DNA of 64,000 nucleotides from Nocardia ignorata NBRC 108230 (GCF_001612905.1 NZ_BDBI01000008.1:162285-226284); one strand, 5' to 3'. Counted from the stretch's first letter, positions 16,805 through 26,342 are shown. Program-made: numbers and translations. The notes: generated from the sequence alone by a model not told the origin.

Positions 16805-17683
16805 TCAGGAATCGGTGCGCTCGATCAACCGTCGGGGATCGAAATCCATCACGTTCCATACCCGCTCGACGACGGGATGGGCGTTGGCCAGCCGTATCGA
16901 CCGGTGTGCACGCTGGGACGGATCCATGCCCGCCAGTACCGCCGAGGCGCGCACACTCAGGAACGCCAGACCGCTGACGTCGAGGTCGGCGCCCTCGCTC
17001 GGCAAGACCTCGAGCGCGCCGATCAGGGCGGGAATGCCGAATTGATCGATCTCTCCCTCCAGGAAACGGTGGCCGTCTCGCCAGTACATCCCGAACGTCG
17101 TGGGGACCCGGGAGGGGCCGTGGCGCAACGGGTGTACGGCCATGACCGCGCCCAGATCCTGCCCGGTCGCGGTGAGGTCGTAGGCACACATCGCGGCTAC
17201 CGGGTTACCGCCGGCCATGAACGCGTCCGCGACGTGTTCCCACCGGACGTGACCGGGACGGCGTGCGGGATCGAGGTTCAGGGCGGTGATGTCGGTGAAG
17301 ACGCGAATGCCCGCGAAACCCGCGTCGAGGGCCGATGCGACTTCGCCGCGGAAATGAGCAAGCTGGGCTTCGGCGTCGATCGGCGCGGACAAGTCGTAGA
17401 CCTCCCCGAGGGAGGTATGGGTCAGTTCGTGGCCGGCATCGGCCGCGGCGAAAGCGGCTCGCAAGCGGTCACCGGCATCGTCGTCGTCGGTGACCGCGAG
17501 CAGCCGCTGCCCGAGCGCGGCACCCTCGAGCAGCCATTCCACGGCGGCGCGGTCGCGTTCAGCGCGGGTGGTATACGCCATACAGGCATGATCGTGGCAG
17601 CCGCCGCTTCGCTTATCGATCAGCGCACCCGCCGCCCTGGCCACCGAGGAACCGCGCGCGGGTGCGGAGAGATCGATCGACAT
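16805..17683 (-). CDS. MEDS domain - STAS domain regulatory protein
   Basis: The first 190 residues form a MEDS (DcmR-type sensory) domain, recognisable by HDHACMAYTTRAERD, LLEGAALGQRLLAV and the closing MCAYDLT. Residues 215-292 look like a STAS domain (LDVSGLAFLSVRASAVLAG), similar to anti-sigma-factor antagonists but with no clear phosphorylatable Ser in the usual place. It starts 3 bp after the stop of a MEDS-kinase gene, so the two are one operon. They probably form a partner-switching pair that senses a ligand through MEDS and controls a sigma factor. Confidence 0.8.
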   Translation of the reverse strand: MSIDLSAPARGSSVARAAGALIDKRSGGCHDHACMAYTTRAERDRAAVEWLLEGAALGQRLLAVTDDDDAGDRLRAAFAAADAGHELTHTSLGEVYDLSAPIDAEAQLAHFRGEVASALDAGFAGIRVFTDITALNLDPARRPGHVRWEHVADAFMAGGNPVAAMCAYDLTATGQDLGAVMAVHPLRHGPSRVPTTFGMYWRDGHRFLEGEIDQFGIPALIGALEVLPSEGADLDVSGLAFLSVRASAVLAGMDPSQRAHRSIRLANAHPVVERVWNVMDFDPRRLIERTDS

Positions 17684-17686
17684 ACC

Positions 17687-18679
17687 TCAGATTCCTTCCC
17701 TCAGGTCAGGGGAGGGGATTTCGCACCACACGTTCTTGGCGTGCCCTGCCGGGTCCGGTTCGATGCCCCATCGGCTGCCCAGTGCCGCGATCAGGATCAA
17801 ACCACGTCCACCGACCGCACTTCCGCGGTCGGTGCCCATGACCGGCCGGCGCGGGCTGAGGTCCTCTGCCTCGATCTTCACCGTCCCCTCGGCCTGGGAC
17901 AGATGGATCCGGAACGCGGTGTGCGCGTGGGCAACCGCGTTGGCGGCGAGTTCGGAAACGACCAGGGCGGCATCGTCGATGACCGCGGGGCCGTGCTGCC
18001 ATTCCCCCAGCCTGCCGGTGACGAATCGGCGCGCGGCGCTGACTGCGCTGGGTACCGGCAGATAGGATCGAGAATCGCTGTCCGGGTCGGCGCTCGGCCC
18101 GAGCGCGGGCTGGGCGGCGGTGTAGCTGTCGGGAGCGAGGATCTCGGAATGCTGGGCGCACACTTGCTGCAGGCGCATCAGATCGTCGGCGCCGGCGAGT
18201 ATGTCACGCGGATAGGCACAGTAGAGCAGGAACCGATGGCTCTGAGCCAACTCGTTCCACATCGCTTCGAGCTCGATCGCGGCGGCCGGATCGCCGTCGG
18301 CCCACAGCAGCGCCACCATCTCACCGAACGCGCGCACGGAACGCCCACCCGCACTCGCAGCGGCGATGACCTCGCCGATCACTTCGGCGAAACGAGCCCG
18401 GTCGAGCGCGCCGTCGATGGTGAAGCTCGCCAAGGTCTGCTCGGCATCCAGGGTTCGATAGCGGCCGGCCGCGGCCAAGGCAGCCAAGTCCGAGCCGTGC
18501 TCGCTCAACCGCGTCGCGATGGCTTCCCGATGCGCGGGTGTGGCGATCACCACGGCCGCACCGTCGGTGTCCAACCCCTGCCCGAGGAAGTCGCTGACGT
18601 TGCGGGCCAGTTCCTCCAGCCCGTCGTAAATGCTCACGACGTGGTCGTGCGGTGAAGCCACCCCAGCCTGGACACTCAT
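17687..18679 (-). CDS. MEDS domain - anti-sigma HATPase (RsbW-like) protein
   Basis: The N-terminal 185 residues are a MEDS domain (SPHDHVVSIYDGLEELARNV, LYCAYPRDIL). The C-terminal 125 residues are a GHKL ATPase of the anti-sigma/serine kinase type, with the N-box ALVVSELAANAVAHA and a G-box AVGGRGLILIAALG. Such kinases bind a sigma factor or phosphorylate a STAS antagonist. The next gene encodes a MEDS-STAS protein, the natural partner. No sigma factor gene is adjacent. Confidence 0.85.
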   Translation of the reverse strand: MSVQAGVASPHDHVVSIYDGLEELARNVSDFLGQGLDTDGAAVVIATPAHREAIATRLSEHGSDLAALAAAGRYRTLDAEQTLASFTIDGALDRARFAEVIGEVIAAASAGGRSVRAFGEMVALLWADGDPAAAIELEAMWNELAQSHRFLLYCAYPRDILAGADDLMRLQQVCAQHSEILAPDSYTAAQPALGPSADPDSDSRSYLPVPSAVSAARRFVTGRLGEWQHGPAVIDDAALVVSELAANAVAHAHTAFRIHLSQAEGTVKIEAEDLSPRRPVMGTDRGSAVGGRGLILIAALGSRWGIEPDPAGHAKNVWCEIPSPDLREGI

Positions 18680-19104
18680 AAGGACGAGGCTACGGTATCC
18701 GGCCGGTCACCGGGACCGCGATTCCGAGCGGATAGAGCCGCGTGGGCCCGGCGAGGCTGCCGACGCCTCGGGCCTGGTTTGCCTCCGCTGATGTCGTCGG
18801 TTTCTCGAGGCTCTCAGATTGAGCGGTGTTGAACCCCAAGCGCTCTGCCTGCGGTTTCGCGACTCGCACGCTTGTCCTGATGCTGACCGTGGTCGGCTTC
18901 ACCGACACCGGGCTGTACCTGGTGTTCGACAGCTGAGGCGGGGAACGGCAGGCGGATCGGCATTCAGGGTCGAAACCGAGGACCGAGACCGGAATGGGTG
19001 ACGAAACCTCGTTGACGGCGTGTCATTCGGGGCCTTCGCGGGAGTCGGCGCACACTACAGCACACGCATCGATCGCGAAGATTTCATACAGAAGGGCCTT
19101 CTGG
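18680..19104. other. Gene-free region with possible STAS-like remnant
   Basis: On the plus strand, an open stretch ending at a stop near 18936 reads RTLVLMLTVVGFTDTGLYLV, which faintly resembles the core of a STAS domain, but it has no start or upstream homology. I see no other gene. CAGAAGGGCCTTCTG at 19089-19103 is a 15-bp inverted repeat covering the glycosidase ribosome binding site. Confidence 0.25.
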
Positions 19105-20610
19105 ATGAAGACATCGATTCTCGCCCCGCTCGGACGAATTCGCGTCGGAAATACGGTGCTCGCGTTGGTCGCGAGCACGCTGTCGGTGATGGCGGCTGTG
19201 CCCGGCCCGGCGATGGCAGCGCCCGCCGATTCCTTCACGTCCGCCGACGTCGGCTTCGCGGAAGGCTCAGGTGACGGTGCGGACATCGTGCGGCGTCTGC
19301 CCGCCATGCAGTCCGCGGTGGCGCCCAAGGTTCCGCTGCTGCGCCTCGACCTCGACTGGTGGTCGGTCGAACCGGCCCGTGGGGCGCCGCTGCGGTGGGA
19401 CCGGTTGGACCCGGTCGTGGATGCCGCCGCCGCCCGCGGAATGCGGGTTCTGCTCGTCCTCGCCTACGCGCCGCCGTGGGCGAACGGCGGTCACAGCGGC
19501 GACAAATGGTTCCCGACCCGCGACCAGGACTGGACCTCGATCGTGGAACGCACGGTCGAGCACTTCGGCGGCAAGGTCCAGGCATACGAGATCTGGAACG
19601 AACCGAACTTCGTGAACTTCGCCAACTTCGTCGGCGACCGCAAAGCGCGATACTGGCAGCTCGTCAAACTCGCCTACCCGCGGGTGAAGGCGCGCTGTCC
19701 CGGCTGTGTTGTTCTGGCCGGGGCGTCGGGGGCGGGAACGGTGCAGGGTGGGACCAATCCGAACGCGCCGTCGGTCTGGTTGGACTGGGCGTACAGCCGT
19801 GGGTATCGCAACTATTTCGATGCTGTCGCGCACCACCCGTATCCGGCGTGGAACTCGGGCAAAGGCCCTGCCGACCCCGAATGTGTCAATCGTTGGTGGA
19901 ATATGTTCGGGCCACCCTCGGAGTCCACGCCGTGTGGTGAGCTCGCCCTGGTGCACTCGGTGATGGTTCGCCACGGCGACACCGCGAAGAAGGTGTGGGC
20001 TACCGAATTCGGCTATCCGACAGCCGGACTCGCGGCCATCCCGAGCGCGAGCACCGTCAGCGAGTACCTCGTGCAGGGCGTCCGGATGTGGCGTGCGCTG
20101 CCGTATGCGGGTCCGCTGATCGTGTACTCCTACCGTGATCGCTGCACCGCCGCCGATGATCCCGAGTGCCACTTCGGCCTGGTGACCACGACGATGGCGA
20201 GCAAGGAGCCGATCACCGCCGATGTCAGCGCGGCCCTGCGTGGTGACGGTGTCACGCCGGTCCCGAGTTGGCCCGAGCGGTTGGCAGCGGGGGCGACCCT
20301 GCCCCGCGCGTCCGCGCTCCGGTCCCGCAACGGACTCTACGAGCTGTGGCTACAGGGTGATGGCAACCTGGTGCTTTATCGGAACAGCGGGGAAGTGCTG
20401 TGGTCGACCGCGACGACGAACGGAGAGAATCTGGTCAACCAGAACGACGGCAACCTGGTCCTGTACACCGGAAGCGGGGCCGCGGCGTGGTCGTCGAGGA
20501 CGTGGACCACGGGCCCGTCGACGTTGGTCCTGGAGGACACCGGCAATCTGGTGCTCTACCGCAACGACGGAGGAGCGATCACCTGGTCCACGGGAACGGC
20601 ACAAGGATAA
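19105..20610 (+). CDS. Secreted glycoside hydrolase with bulb-type lectin domain
   Basis: A Sec signal peptide (residues 1-39, ending AMAAPAD) precedes a TIM-barrel glycosidase of clan A type. The acid/base Glu is E166 in YEIWNEPNF and the likely nucleophile E301 in VWATEFGYPT, as in GH39/GH5-like enzymes. Residues 400-501 contain three QxDGNLVLY-type repeats (QGDGNLVLY, QNDGNLVLY, EDTGNLVLY) typical of a mannose-binding bulb lectin. The enzyme probably binds and cleaves an external polysaccharide. The ATG at 19105 is chosen because the signal peptide starts there. The gene stands alone and is followed by a hairpin. Confidence 0.88.
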   Translation: MKTSILAPLGRIRVGNTVLALVASTLSVMAAVPGPAMAAPADSFTSADVGFAEGSGDGADIVRRLPAMQSAVAPKVPLLRLDLDWWSVEPARGAPLRWDRLDPVVDAAAARGMRVLLVLAYAPPWANGGHSGDKWFPTRDQDWTSIVERTVEHFGGKVQAYEIWNEPNFVNFANFVGDRKARYWQLVKLAYPRVKARCPGCVVLAGASGAGTVQGGTNPNAPSVWLDWAYSRGYRNYFDAVAHHPYPAWNSGKGPADPECVNRWWNMFGPPSESTPCGELALVHSVMVRHGDTAKKVWATEFGYPTAGLAAIPSASTVSEYLVQGVRMWRALPYAGPLIVYSYRDRCTAADDPECHFGLVTTTMASKEPITADVSAALRGDGVTPVPSWPERLAAGATLPRASALRSRNGLYELWLQGDGNLVLYRNSGEVLWSTATTNGENLVNQNDGNLVLYTGSGAAAWSSRTWTTGPSTLVLEDTGNLVLYRNDGGAITWSTGTAQG

Positions 20611-20615
20611 CCGAA

Positions 20616-20632
20616 GGCCCCGAAACAGGGCC
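20616..20632 (+). terminator. Hairpin after glycoside hydrolase
   Basis: GGCCC at 20616-20620 pairs with GGGCC at 20628-20632 around CGAAACA, 5 bp past the stop codon. It is short and lacks a U-tract. Confidence 0.4.
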
Positions 20633-20637
20633 CACAC

Positions 20638-21088
<451 letters not shown>

Positions 21089-21090
21089 TC

Positions 21091-21114
21091 ATGGAAGAGG
21101 TCGACAGACTGTAG
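21091..21114 (+). CDS. Leader peptide ORF 1 (MEEVDRL), putative
   Basis: This is a seven-codon ORF whose TAG ends on the first base of the GCCGCC hairpin arm (21114). An in-frame GTG at 21085 could extend it by two codons. The ribosome binding site is weak. It is listed because a stalled ribosome here would overlap the hairpin. Confidence 0.3.
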   Translation: MEEVDRL

Positions 21115-21164
21115 CCGCCCTCTCGAAGGCGGCGCTCTCGACGACACGTTCCCTCAACTCTGGA

Positions 21165-21188
21165 ATGTGCCTTCTGCCTGTGCTTTAG
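21165..21188 (+). CDS. Leader peptide ORF 2 (MCLLPVL), putative
   Basis: This is a seven-codon ORF ending in TAG at 21186-21188, the first base of the second hairpin. It is Leu-rich with one Pro. Its position mirrors leader ORF 1. The ribosome binding site is weak. Confidence 0.3.
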   Translation: MCLLPVL

Positions 21189-21300
21189 TGCGCCGCGATG
21201 GCGCGCACCCTCGGCCTCGCCGCGTCGCTTTCGACGGCATCCGCAAACATCCGAGTCCTTTGCGGTCGCTCGTTTCACGAGCAGGAAGAGTCGAACATCC

Positions 21301-22890
21301 ATGTCTACATCCACGCCCTCGGCGATCACTTTGCACGACCTGTCCTTCGAATGGCCCGACGGAACCGTCGCGCTGTCCCGGATCAACGGAGCATTCGGCA
21401 CGGGTCGCACCGGTCTGGTCGGCCGTAACGGTGCCGGCAAATCAACGCTGCTGCGCCTGGTCGCCGGGCTCCTCACGCCCAGCTCCGGGCGCATCGACAT
21501 CACCGGGGAGGTGGGGTACCTTCCCCAGACACTCACCCTCGGCCGCGACGCGACTATCGCCCAATTGCTGGGCGTCGCAGACAAACTCGCCGCCCTGCGT
21601 GCCATCGAGTCCGGTGCGACCCGCGAAGAACCCTTCGAGACGATCGGCGACGATTGGGACATCGAGGCTCGCGCCGACGAGGCCCTGCACGAGATCGGTT
21701 TCAGCGCAGCCGATCTGGACCGCCGCGTCGGCGAGATCTCCGGGGGGCAAGCTGTTCTCGTCGCAATCACAGGGCTGCGTGTTCGGCGCACCCCGATCAC
21801 CTTGCTCGACGAGCCCACCAACAATCTCGACCGTGGAACCCGGGCCGTGCTTTCCGGATTCGTGGATTCGTGGCCCGGAACCCTTGTGGTGGTCAGCCAC
21901 GACCTCGAGCTGCTCGAGCGCATGGATGCCACCGCGGAACTGCACGGTACGACCCTGGAGGTGTTCGGTGGGCCCTACAGCGCCTGGAAGCAGTACGTCG
22001 AGCAGGAACAGGCCGCGGCGCAGCAGGCCGCGCGCACTGCCGAGCAGGCGTTGAAAGTCGAGAAGCGGCAACGCGTCGAGGCCGAGACCAAGCTGGCCAG
22101 GCGGGAACGCACGGGAAAGGCTACGCAGCGCGACGGTGGCATTCCCCGGATCCTGGCAGGCAATCGTGCCAGTAAGGCGCAAGCGTCGGCGGGGGCGATG
22201 CGTTCCACGCTCGATGCGAAAGTGTTAGCGGCCCAGAGTGTTCTGGACCAAGCGGCGAGTCGGGTACGGCGTGAGGAGCACATCCGACTCGATCTGCCCG
22301 ATCCCGACGTGCAGCGCGGCAGGCGCATCGCGGAACTCCACGACGGCAACCGCAGCGTCATCGTTCAAGGGCCCGAACGCGTCGCCATTGTCGGCCCCAA
22401 CGGCGCCGGGAAGTCGACGCTGATCGAGAACTTGCTGCGGGATAGCGGATCCGGCACATTGTTCACCGATCGGGTCGGTTACCTCCCGCAACGCCTCGAT
22501 GGCCTCGACGACCAGGTCAGCGCACTGGAGAACGTGCACGCGGCGGCCCCGGCCACGCCGCCCGCCACCATCCGCAACCACCTGGCTCGAATGCTGTTAC
22601 GCGGCACCAGCGTCGAGCGACCGGTCTCGACGCTGTCGGGCGGTGAACGGTTCCGAGTTTCTCTGGCGCGCTTGCTGTTCGCCGATCCGCCGCCTCAGTT
22701 GCTGGTCCTCGACGAGCCGACGAACAACCTGGATATCGCCAGCGTCGACCAGCTTGTCGACGCGCTGGTCGCCTATCGCGGCGCTGTGCTGGTCGTCAGC
22801 CACGACTACCCGTTCCTGCGGCGCCTCGGCATCGACACCGTCATCGAACTCGATGCCGATGGCCGCTTCCGAGACCGCGGATCTTTGTGA
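21301..22890 (+). CDS. ABC-F family ATPase (ribosome-protection/translation factor type)
   Basis: Two ABC domains lie on one chain with no membrane segment. The first has [14 protein letters not shown] and [10 protein letters not shown]; the second has [17 protein letters not shown] and [10 protein letters not shown]. Between them, residues 230-330 form the charged, coiled-coil P-site tRNA interaction motif ([19 protein letters not shown]). ABC-F proteins act on the ribosome; some give resistance to macrolides, lincosamides or pleuromutilins, others are housekeeping. The short linker, the accessory surroundings and the structured leader favour a resistance-type protein, but this is inference. 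AGGAAG precedes the ATG. Confidence 0.9.
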   Translation: MSTSTPSAITLHDLSFEWPDGTVALSRINGAFGTGRTGLVGRNGAGKSTLLRLVAGLLTPSSGRIDITGEVGYLPQTLTLGRDATIAQLLGVADKLAALRAIESGATREEPFETIGDDWDIEARADEALHEIGFSAADLDRRVGEISGGQAVLVAITGLRVRRTPITLLDEPTNNLDRGTRAVLSGFVDSWPGTLVVVSHDLELLERMDATAELHGTTLEVFGGPYSAWKQYVEQEQAAAQQAARTAEQALKVEKRQRVEAETKLARRERTGKATQRDGGIPRILAGNRASKAQASAGAMRSTLDAKVLAAQSVLDQAASRVRREEHIRLDLPDPDVQRGRRIAELHDGNRSVIVQGPERVAIVGPNGAGKSTLIENLLRDSGSGTLFTDRVGYLPQRLDGLDDQVSALENVHAAAPATPPATIRNHLARMLLRGTSVERPVSTLSGGERFRVSLARLLFADPPPQLLVLDEPTNNLDIASVDQLVDALVAYRGAVLVVSHDYPFLRRLGIDTVIELDADGRFRDRGSL

Positions 22891-22902
22891 GGCGATACCG
22901 AA

Positions 22903-22937
22903 GCCGCCGGACCGGTAAGCGCTACCGGCCCGGCGGC
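22903..22937 (+). terminator. Strong hairpin after the ABC-F gene
   Basis: GCCGCCGG at 22903-22910 and ACCGGTA pair with TACCGGCCCGGCGGC at 22923-22937, forming a GC-rich stem with a short AGCGC-type loop just after the stop codon. It may also serve the convergent hydrolase remnant. Confidence 0.6.
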
Positions 22938-22947
22938 CCGGGGGTCC

Positions 22948-23225
22948 TCAGAGGTGGTCGGCGTTGATAATCGCCTGGGCGAACGGGCGCGGGGCCTCCT
23001 GCGAGACATTGTGGCCGATCCCATCGAGGACACGGTGTTCGTATCTGCCGGTGAACTCGGCGCGGTAGCGCATGCCGTCCTTGGTGGGGCCGCGAAGTCG
23101 CTGGCCAGGGGTGATGGTGGGCACGGTGATCACCGGGCCGGTGGCGAGTTGCTGTCCGTAGGCGTCGTACTGGGGTTCGCCCGGAGCCAGGCTCAGCCGC
23201 CACCGGTAGTTCGAGACGACGCTCT
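22948..23225 (-). pseudogene. Alpha/beta hydrolase, C-terminal remnant
   Basis: The reverse strand reads NYRWRLSLAPGEPQYD, TGPVITVPTIT and HRVLDGIGHNVSQEAPRPFA, which is the C-terminal third of an alpha/beta hydrolase including the catalytic His (GIGHN). There is no N-terminal half, no nucleophile and no plausible start; upstream lies an IS630 remnant. It is not the missing part of the fragment at 20789-20985, because the order along the strand is wrong for a simple split. Confidence 0.7.
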
Positions 23226-23337
23226 CTGGTTCAGATGGAATCTTTCGCAGCTGCGGTCCGTGCGGGAGTACACGCCGATCCGTCGATCGAGTGGCGCGCG
23301 CCCGCATCCGTTCTCGACGTCCTCAAAAGGGCCGCGA

Positions 23338-23460
23338 TCAGGACTTGCGAAATTCGGTTGTGCGGTGGCGGCGGTGCAGCTCGCCGATCGCGGTGCCGTC
23401 GGCGGTGTTGAACGCGGCGAACAGGGTCGTGGTGCCACGACGTGCGTAGTCGTTCCAGAT
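23338..23460 (-). pseudogene. IS630-family transposase remnant
   Basis: The reverse strand reads [20 protein letters not shown], then [20 protein letters not shown] and a stop at 23338. This is the internal part of an IS630-type DDE transposase (pattern TTLFAALNVATGKVIGxxxxRHR). Both ends of the element are lost, and neither terminal inverted repeats nor a TA duplication can be identified. Confidence 0.7.
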
Positions 23461-23598
23461 CCCAGCACTCGCGTGTGCTGCGCGACCGATCGGAGGCGGC
23501 GGACTCGGTGACTGTGATCTCAGCTGTCGGTGCGTGAGGACCGGCGGTGTCGCGTGTCCTTTCTCGTGAAGGTGTCACAGCTGGATCGAGGAGAGACG

Positions 23599-24474
23599 AT
23601 GACGAGCAGGGTGCGAGTGGCGGCTGTGCAGGCCGAGCCTCGGTGGCTGGATGTGGCCGCCGGCGTCGACCAGGTCATCACGTTGATCGAGGCCGCGTCG
23701 GAGCAGGGCGCCCGGTTGGTCGCCTTCCCCGAGACGTTCATACCCGGTTTCCCATGGTGGATGTGGTTGCGCGCGGTCGAGTGGGACGGCGACATCCTCG
23801 CCAGGTACCACGCCAATTCGATGACCGTCGACGGCCCCGAGCTGCGCGCGATCCGCTACGCCGCACGCCGCCGAGGCATCCACGTCGGACTCGGCTTCTC
23901 CGAGCGAGCCGGGAACCGCGTGTTCATGTCCCAGGCGCTGATCGACGATCAGGGCGACATCACCGTCTCCCGCAAGACGCTGCCCACCGCCCTGGAACGC
24001 AGCGTGTTCGGCACGGCGGATGGGCCCGCGCTGCTGCGTGAGACCGCACTCGGCACGATCGGGGCGCTCGGTGGCGCCGACCATTTCCTGTCCGGCGCGT
24101 GCGGGGCGATGCAGCGGGCGGGCGAGCACATCCACCTGGCGTCCTGGCCCGGATTCACGTTCTGCCGCGGTGACACCCGGATCGACGCGGCGGAACTGAG
24201 CACCGCTGCCAGCCGCCGGTACGCGCGGGCGGCTCGCAGCTACCTGCTGGCCCCGACCGCGGTAGTCCCGGTGCGCGGATGGCAGGCCGCGGCGGAGGGC
24301 CGCGCTGACGTGCTGCACGGGGGCAGCGGTGTCGCCCGGATCCTCGGCCCCGACGGGCACGACCTCGCGATCCCGATGGATCCCGACCAGGAAGGGCTGC
24401 TCGTCGCCGACCTCATCGTCGCCACCGCGCGCTATCGCCCCGCCTTGCCGTGCGCCGACCGCGCGCTCGCCTGA
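23599..24474 (+). CDS. Nitrilase-superfamily protein lacking the catalytic cysteine
   Basis: The fold is clear: AAVQAEPRWLD at the start, the Glu in VAFPETFIPGFPW (Glu45), the Lys in SRKTLPT (Lys126) and the WPGF segment. The third catalytic site is altered: where nitrilases have C-W-E-H this protein has GALGGADHF, so Gly159 replaces Cys and Asp161 replaces Glu. A single T-to-G change would explain the Cys loss. At 291 aa it is slightly short for an aliphatic nitrilase. ATG 23599 follows GGAGAG. It is either a pseudoenzyme or a decaying gene; the surroundings contain other remnants. Confidence 0.85.
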   Translation: MTSRVRVAAVQAEPRWLDVAAGVDQVITLIEAASEQGARLVAFPETFIPGFPWWMWLRAVEWDGDILARYHANSMTVDGPELRAIRYAARRRGIHVGLGFSERAGNRVFMSQALIDDQGDITVSRKTLPTALERSVFGTADGPALLRETALGTIGALGGADHFLSGACGAMQRAGEHIHLASWPGFTFCRGDTRIDAAELSTAASRRYARAARSYLLAPTAVVPVRGWQAAAEGRADVLHGGSGVARILGPDGHDLAIPMDPDQEGLLVADLIVATARYRPALPCADRALA

Positions 24475-24536
24475 CAACTCAGCGACACACCCCACGGTCC
24501 GCGCGCCTCGGTGCGACGACGGCTGAGAAGTTGTCA
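24472..24536 (+). terminator. Long inverted repeat after the nitrilase gene
   Basis: TGACAACTCAGC (24472-24483) pairs with GCTGAGAAGTTGTCA (24522-24536) with a 2-nt bulge, starting inside the stop codon. It is a plausible terminator or mRNA 3' end. From 24537 to 24807 I see no gene. Confidence 0.45.
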
Positions 24537-24807
24537 TGGTCGGCCCCGGATGGGACCGGCGAATACCGATAACTTCCGGGTCGGACTGCAGCGCCGTCCA
24601 TCCATGCGGCGGGTGACACTGGCACAGGGGTAGAGATCGGTGCGCGAGACCGGCCCGATGAACCCGCGAGGGCAGTCGATCGCGGAGGTCGCTGTGCTGC
24701 TGTTAATCGACCCCGATTCGGAGTTGCCATCCGACGAGAAGAGTTTCGCTGGTAGCCGTGGCGAGGATCGGTTGGTTGGCGTGGTCCCGGTGGTACCGGC
24801 GAGCGTT

Positions 24808-25272
24808 CTACTCCATCGGAGATCGTCGTGTACCGGAAAGAGGAGTTCGCCAAGCTGCGGGATCGGCAACAGCGAATCTGCGACCGGTCACCGAGGTGGG
24901 TACGAGCCGGATGAAAAAGTTCTTCGCGCCACCCTGCCACGGGGACAGGGGGAGATCCACGGTGTCCATCAGGTCACCGATTTCACGAATCCCTTCAGCG
25001 CTCCCTTTGACCACTACGCTCCAGGCTTCGTGGGGCTCGGGCAGGTAGCCGTCGACCTCCAACGCGACGCGCGGATTCGACAACGCGGCGGACATCTTCG
25101 TACCTGGCGCGGATCTGAACACGATGGTTCCATGGTCGACCACGTAGTTGAGAGGGAAAATATCCGGGTCGTCGTCCACCGACACGGCGAGGCGGCCTAT
25201 TTCCTTGGTGCGGAGCAAGGCCCAGCATTCGTTGACAGCGAGTTCTTCGACTTTCGGGTTGTCGTTTTCCAT
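24808..25272 (-). CDS. PPOX-fold flavin/F420-type binding protein
   Basis: The sequence (ECWALLRTKEIGRLAVSVDD, FPLNYVVDHGTIVFRSAPGT) is the split-barrel of the pyridoxamine 5'-phosphate oxidase family, which binds FMN or F420. DosR-regulated PPOX proteins such as Rv0080 have the same short form. ATG 25272 follows AGAAAGG and is preferred over the upstream ATG. It lies 72 bp downstream of a universal stress protein gene on the same strand, so both probably come from the promoter with DosR boxes near 26340-26430. Its reaction is unknown. Confidence 0.85.
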   Translation of the reverse strand: MENDNPKVEELAVNECWALLRTKEIGRLAVSVDDDPDIFPLNYVVDHGTIVFRSAPGTKMSAALSNPRVALEVDGYLPEPHEAWSVVVKGSAEGIREIGDLMDTVDLPLSPWQGGAKNFFIRLVPTSVTGRRFAVADPAAWRTPLSGTRRSPME

Positions 25273-25344
25273 TTCGCAGCCTTTCTGTCGTGAACGTCGG
25301 CCGATGGTCGTCTTCCCGCAGGAACACTTCACAGTGTGCTGGAT

Positions 25345-26253
25345 TCAGTCCGGATGCACGACCATGACCGGGCAGTCGGCGTGCTGAACCAACCAGTTGC
25401 TGGTGGAACCCAGGAGCAAGCCGCGGAATCCGCCGCGACCTCGGCTGCCGACCACGAGCAGCTGGGCCGTCTTCGACCACTCGGCCAGCCGTTCGCGTGG
25501 CCCGGACACATCGACTTCGCGACGGACCACGACGTCGGGGTATTTTTCGGACCAACCGGCCAGCCGCTCGGCCAGTAGGGCCTGCTCGGCCGCTTCGAAA
25601 CCTTCGATCGGCATGTCGAGGTAGTCGGTGCCGCCGTACTCGCCTCTGGACAGATCGCTCCAGGCGTGGACGGCGACGAGTTCGGTTCGGCGGTGAGATG
25701 CTTCGGCGAAGGCGGCGCCGATCGCCGGCTCGCCCACAGAACTGCCGTCCACACCGACGACGACGGGGCCGGTACGGCGATTCGGGTCGGTGCCGCGCAC
25801 CACCACGACAGCGCCGCGTGCGTGGGAGGTCACCGCGAGCAGGGTCGTTCCGAGGTGCCGGATCGTGTGCGCGCGAGTAGCGGCGCCGAGCACCACGAGG
25901 TGGGCGTTCGACGACCGCTCGACCAACACCCCGGCCGGACTGCCGGTGGTGAGTTCGGTGGTCACGGAAAGCCCGGGGCACGCGTGTGATGCCTGTTCGG
26001 CGGCGATGGAGAGGGCCCGCTCGGCTTCGAGTCGGATGCCCTGCATGGTGACGAAGACGAAGGAGTCGTACGGTCCACGCGGCGGCCTGGTGTGGATCGG
26101 GTCGATGCTGTGCAGGATGTGCAGCCGTCGGCCACGATCCTCCGCGGTCTTCGCGGCCCAGGTTACGGCGGTGGCCGCGTCGCCGGATCGGTCTATCCCG
26201 ACCACTACCGGGGCGGATGTTGTTCGGTGTGTGTCGTCGTTGTGTTCGGTCAT
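25345..26253 (-). CDS. Universal stress protein, two UspA domains
   Basis: Two tandem UspA domains are present (residues about 14-150 and 160-302). Each starts with a VVVGxDxS strand and the second ends with the ATP-binding motif VVGSRGRGGFRGLLLGSTS. Tandem USPs of this size are hallmarks of the mycobacterial DosR regulon (for example Rv2005c and Rv2623). The start has GGAGAG upstream. It diverges from the ribosome hibernation factor gene; the 277 bp between contain two DosR-type boxes. It is closely similar to the protein at 38582-39490. Confidence 0.92.
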   Translation of the reverse strand: MTEHNDDTHRTTSAPVVVGIDRSGDAATAVTWAAKTAEDRGRRLHILHSIDPIHTRPPRGPYDSFVFVTMQGIRLEAERALSIAAEQASHACPGLSVTTELTTGSPAGVLVERSSNAHLVVLGAATRAHTIRHLGTTLLAVTSHARGAVVVVRGTDPNRRTGPVVVGVDGSSVGEPAIGAAFAEASHRRTELVAVHAWSDLSRGEYGGTDYLDMPIEGFEAAEQALLAERLAGWSEKYPDVVVRREVDVSGPRERLAEWSKTAQLLVVGSRGRGGFRGLLLGSTSNWLVQHADCPVMVVHPD

Positions 26254-26342
26254 GAACTTCTCTCCGAGTGTGGTGGCCGCCGGGTCGTTCGCTCGGCTGG
26301 AAGGTGTGCTACCAGCGTGGCCCGGCGCGGCCGGCCCCTGCT

